Positions 44,101 to 64,000 of a DNA stretch of 64,000 nucleotides are shown one piece after another (positions within the stretch are counted from its first letter, which is position 1; the number at the start of each line of letters is the position of its first letter). This DNA comes from Prunella strophiata. Lineage: Eukaryota; Chordata; Aves; Passeriformes; Prunellidae. Made by a program: the position numbers and the translations under genes. The stretch is from the NCBI GenBank assembly GCA_036583965.1, contig JAZBQD010000014.1, forward strand, positions 48,055,126 through 48,119,125. Direction: 5' to 3'. The notes beneath the pieces are model-generated. The model saw only the letters and a program-made list of their open reading frames with translations, was not told the origin of the DNA and did not search any database.

Positions 44101-47100
44101 TCAATAAGCTTGTAGGTTTGATAAACTTCTAACTGATGTGATGGGTTTGTGAAGCATTTGGCTTCACTTGAATTGTTAAAGTAAATCTTGCTAGCTCTTA
44201 CCTACTGAGAGCAGACTTCAATTTAAGCAAGACTGTAGTGGGGTAAATGTGAAAACTGGATATAGAGAGTGGCTGCAGTTGGGAATGCTTCCCTTGTCAG
44301 TGTTTCAGAAGTAATTTTTTTTTCTTGCTGTCAGCTTCTGTATGATTTGTCCAAATTAATGCTCAAACCTGCACAAAGACTATGATTCATAAAAACATGT
44401 GTAGATCGGGTTTTTTTGCATTCAAGAAATTTAATATAGAAAACGCATGGTTCCTTACATAGGTTTGTGGTAAAAGCTGTTTTTTTTGTAAACCACTGGT
44501 GATCAGATGTTCTGGATTAGGGAAGTCTGAAGCTTTTAGTTTCTTGCTACTCTGAAGACTTGAAGCTGAAAACTAACTCAAATCTACATCAATAAAACAC
44601 TATCTTAAATTTTAGCTAGTGTGCTGGGAGTAACTGCAGTAATAAGTGGAGAAACTTCAGGTATTTTATGTCTTTTAGTTTTCTAAAGGAAGACTCAGCT
44701 GTAACAATTTTTTGTTACTTGCTGATACATTTAAAAGTTTCTTGTACTGTGTGTAAAGGAGCAGTTCTCCTGAATGGAAAAAAGTTTTGTCGTTTGGATT
44801 CTTAAGGTATTATGATGTTTCTGTTTTGTGCAAATAAATTTTTAGAAGTCTCAATGCATTGAACAATCAGCATTGGTTGCAATAGTAATGCATCTGACTG
44901 GTTTTCTCTAAAATTATTTTCAGCAGATCCAACTTCCTATCTCAGTTTACTAAAGAGCAGTTTAGTTTTTTGCCTGTCACTTTGTAATACAGGTTATGTG
45001 CGTTTTTAGTTTATCTTTTTTTAGTTGCCCATGAACATCATATTTTATACAGAGTACCCCTTTGTTTTAATTACCCAAGTGAAAGCTGAGGCTTTTTGCT
45101 GCCAAAAGGGGGAGATCTTCATCTCGTAGAGGCTCATGGAAGTGCATTCATTTATCCTTCAGTATCAGTCTGGGTTTGAAAAACAGAAGCCTCCTTTAGA
45201 GCATTTATTTCTGGAAAAATTCGGTGGCAATAAATCTGTAACTGCTTTTCAGTTCTAATGTGTTAAGTGAGACTACTGGCTTTAATTCTTTTATATGGGC
45301 TTCCTGCATGTATGAATTGGGGAAATAATGGCTTTATCAGATACTCATCACAGAGAAGTTAATTCAGTTTAACTGCTGAAGGAAAGTGGATTACTTTTAA
45401 ATTGGCTTCACAAAGGCAGGGTAGCAAAATACTTTGGCTTGAGCATTGAGCTGGGTATGGTGCCTTGACTTCAGCAGGAAGTAGAGGGAGTGTGGGGATT
45501 GGTGATTCAGATAATGTTGGTAATGCAGATAAGATTTACATTCTTTTAATTCAAAGGAGACAATCCAAGTTGCTTTAATAAGTAGCCATAGAAGAAGGTC
45601 CTCTTGCCTCTCTGTGTCTCTTTTGAGAAGAGTGAACTCCGTCATAATGCAAATTCATGTTTACATGGAAAGAGGGGTTCTAATGGTAGGTATTTGAGGT
45701 AGCAGACAAAAGGCTGTCTGCAATCCAAAATGCAACATTTAGGTTAGAAAGTTGGGAACTGACAGCTTTTTAGTTTCCAGTTATCCAGCTCTGAATGGTC
45801 TGTTCTGTTAGTGATCTGAAAGCTGCCTGGGCTGGTCACATGGGATCTCATGAGGGTTCAACACTGCTAATGAGGCAGCTAAGTGCTCTCCCAGGACACT
45901 TTAGCTGCAACCACCTCTCCTGGACACCCTTGTCTGAAATTTGGGCCCTGTCAAGAAGCAGGGGCTCAAACACTGGCTGTATTGCTACCCTAAATTGTAA
46001 AAGCTGTTTTCTTGTCAGTTCAAGAGCTCTAGCATGCTCAGACAGTCCATTTGTAGTTTCAAATACAAAAAAATGTGTAAATGTGATGCATTCTTTGGTT
46101 ATTGTTAGATATTTGTAATGAAATGTGTGCTTCTCAAACACCTTAACTTCAAACAGTGTTCCCAGCTCTTCATTCCCTAGATACATGGTAGGAGGTGTTG
46201 GAAAGGGAAGCTCTGGTTCAAGTAGTATCCTGTATTTGAATAGCAGCACCAAATCAAAGATGCAAGAGAGCTTTAAGTGTCTGGTGAACTTCGATAACTG
46301 TAAAGGATAGCAACTTTAGTCAGGTTAAGTTAGGGAACCAATATTTAGTTTGTTAATTTTTATAATGGGTGCCTTTAACACTGCAAGGAGGAAAAAGAAT
46401 GAATCAAAGTGTGTCCACTAAGTGACATTCTGCAAGTAAGGTAATAGTTGAGAAGTTTAAAAGTTGTTTCACATTTAGAAAGTATTTTTGTGGTTTTTTT
46501 GTAAGCACATGTGTGTGCAGTTGTGTAGTAAACCAGCTCAGGGACCTGATCTGAAAAAAAGAGCAATAACTTTCCTGATTTTGCTCATTGTGATGTTGTA
46601 CAAGGGCTTGTGCAAGCAGAAGGAGAGAGAAAGCCAGGGCAGGTGTGCATACTTTTAGTGGAAATACTGGCTTATGCTGTGTTTGCTCTGCAAAAAGTTG
46701 TGGCTGGAGGCCATTAATTACAAATTAAGATCTCAAGGGGTTTTTTAAAGCTTTATCTGCAGGCACTGTGGTGCTAAGAGGTCTTAGGTAGATGCAGATG
46801 GAATTACAAGTTTTAGTGTCTATGCAATGTTTTTAAGCTTAATCTGTCTGTGTGGACCTTTTGGAAGGTGTAGAACCATATGATATGTGGTAAAATTGGA
46901 AGAAAAGCTTTGAAGATCAAATGCATCTTCATCGTGGTTTTTTGCTTGCTTGGATTCCATATTGATTCCCAGGCAACCATTGAACTGAAGGCTAAACCAG
47001 ACTGTGAATATATTGTGGATCTTATTTGTTATACTCATCTTTTCCTGTTTGCCAGTAAAAGAAAACATGAATGACTCAATTTCACCATCTGCTTCCATCA

Positions 47101-47258
47101 CATATAATCTCTATTCTGTTTGAAGAGGTGGAACTTTTTAGTCTGTGTTTTTAATAAAGACCAAGTAGTTGGAATAATGTGAACAAATATGTGAAACAGT
47201 GGGAGTTGTACAATTTCATGTCTACATGTTAAAACTCCATAATGTATAACTGCTTTGA

Positions 47259-62215
<14,957 letters not shown>

Positions 62216-64000
62216 AGTGAACATTGCATGACTGGATCATTTTAGTGTCCTTGTAAACAAATAAAAATTATTACAAAAAATATTTGGAACTGTCAAATCA
62301 CCCAGTCAGCATGGGCTTTTGCCATTGAAAATCACTGTAAGTAGTTTGGTTAGAGCACAAAGCTTAGCTAATTGACTTCTTTTCTTTTTCCTTCCTTTCA
62401 GAGGGTTGCAACTTCACTATAGCTGAATATCTTCCTTTAGAGTTTCCGTTGTATCTTTATTTTTTTATAATGAAGAGACCATGCCTTTAGTTTTCAATTA
62501 CACATTAAGAACAGTTGGAAAAAAATATTTTTGCATATGATAACCCTTCCTCTTGCTTTCATGTGAAATGGACAACTTGCAAAATTTGCTGGATTCCTTG
62601 TGGAGATCAGTAACTGTGCAGTTCTAGGTCAAAGTCAAAGTGGAGTTTGCCATAGGTGCTGTTTTTGAAATCATCTGTCCTTTCATTGTATGTAAAATTA
62701 GGAAAAGCATTTTCTGTATCATTTAAACCTAGAAGACATACTTGCTAGCCCCATGGTATCAAATTATTTTTTTTAAGAAAAGGCCAAGGTCTAAAGCTGT
62801 TTAAAGATTTTGAAATTAAATAAAAGTACTTACTCCAGTAATGCATTTAATGCTTTGTTCTGACAGTTATGAGCTCGAACTCCATCTGCCCTCCAGGTTT
62901 TTTATCGTAAAGCTACAAATGTATTATAACAAGGCATATTGTAATATATATAATCCTGTACTCATTACTATGTCTGTTTATTTTTTCTTGGATTGAAATG
63001 TACTAAAATTCAATGTGACATTAAAACGCAAATTTTCTATTTATTTGAGTATCAGATTGCTTCCTGATATAGCCTATTTTTGGTGTTTTTAAAATTCTGC
63101 TTGAAACAGCCACAAACTTGTATACAGGGATTGTAATATTATCATTTTCATCTGCATTGAAAAAACTTCTGCATATGGAAGTCTACTTTAAACAGGTGTA
63201 TTTTAGCTTCATATTGGCTACAGAGGCTAGAAGAAATTCCAAGACCAAAAATTAATACATTTGTTTGGAGAATTCTTTCTCTGTGTATCTCATTTTGAAA
63301 ATGGATGTCAGGTATCTAAAAACACAGACTTGGTTACAAATGCTGTATAACACTTCCATGAAATGCACAGATTTCATTTTTAATTGGGTAAAAACTTGTT
63401 TTACAATATGCTATGTACTTACATGCTCATAAATTAGAATTAAACAGCTTTTTTATTTTTTAGAAGGCAGATGTTTATGCACACTCCTAAACCAGTAAAG
63501 CTTACACAAATGTTTTGTCTTTGTTTACAGCATGATCTAATTACCTTAAACTTTCAAGTTACAGCATAGCAAGAGAGTCTAGACATGTAAAGATGTACAT
63601 ATGAAGTAGTTTGTTGTTTGAATTTTAATAGCAATATCCCAGTATTCTGTTCTTCAGTGCTCTCTTACACAGAGGTATAGAAGTTCTTGAAACTGCTGCT
63701 ACTTTACAGTACTAGACTGTATAGTAGAAGAGTGGGATTTGTTCTACCACAGTCTTCCTGGATAGTTGCCCTCTCAATTGTCTTTGTAGTTCAGCTCCTG
63801 AACCATGTTGTTCTTTTCAAATTAGCTCATAAAAGCTGCATGTGAGATAATAACAAATGCTGAGTCACTGTCAAGTCAGTCTGTCAGTCTTAACCGAGAT
63901 CTAAATACAAATGCTATTGAAGAATTTCTTCCAACATATTTAAGAACAAGGTAAAAAAAGGCAGTGAATGGACAGTTAGGGGGATTGTTAATGGGCAACA
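62216..64000 (+). other. CAPZA2: CAPZA2 3' UTR and downstream DNA
   Basis: AT-rich sequence. Polyadenylation signals AATAAA lie at 62260-62265 (very short UTR, 45 bp after the stop) and 62819-62824. Which one is used cannot be told from sequence, and longer forms are possible. No further gene is seen before the window ends. ST7 is expected beyond it from vertebrate synteny. Confidence 0.6.

Overview
The window is vertebrate nuclear DNA, most likely from a bird. It carries the 3' part of the MET receptor tyrosine kinase gene followed, on the same strand, by the actin capping protein gene CAPZA2. That order is the conserved CAV1-MET-CAPZA2-ST7 order of vertebrates. Interspersed repeats are almost all CR1-type LINE fragments, the signature repeat of bird and other sauropsid genomes. 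Introns are AT-rich and have GT/AG borders. I cannot name the species.

Layout. 1-150 is the end of a MET intron. 151-9338 holds seven MET exons (15-21 in human numbering) that encode the juxtamembrane end, the whole kinase domain and the C-terminal docking site. The frame is intact and all kinase motifs are present, but the stop comes nine residues earlier than in the human protein. 9339 to about 13.1 kb is the probable MET 3' UTR, interrupted by a 1.75-kb degenerate CR1 element. 13.1-32.5 kb is intergenic, with several CR1 fragments in both orientations and short simple repeats. 32.57-32.70 kb is a three-copy 47-bp minisatellite. 32,697-34,974 is an uninterrupted (GGGGCC)n array of 378 full units. 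34,975-35,290 is a CpG-rich unique flank. 35.3-47.3 kb is probable CAPZA2 intron 1. 47,310-62,215 holds nine coding exons (2-10) of CAPZA2, encoding residues 14-286 of a 286-residue protein. The rest is CAPZA2 3' UTR and downstream sequence.

The most striking element is the GGGGCC array. It has the same motif that is expanded in intron 1 of human C9orf72 in ALS/FTD, in the same strand sense relative to the flanking genes, and it sits at the only CpG-rich point in the window, where the CAPZA2 promoter and first exon would be expected. The short first coding exon of CAPZA2 was not found by eye anywhere in the window, so either it lies in sequence lost or replaced at the array, or it was missed. 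The giant open frames across the array follow from a 6-bp unit with no stop codon in any frame and are not genes.

MET is a surface receptor that signals to the cytoskeleton, and CAPZA2 is the alpha subunit of the heterodimer that caps actin filament barbed ends. Their adjacency is ancient synteny and nothing here shows shared regulation. All coordinates were read by eye. Exon borders are well supported because every exon length and phase joins into one open frame.
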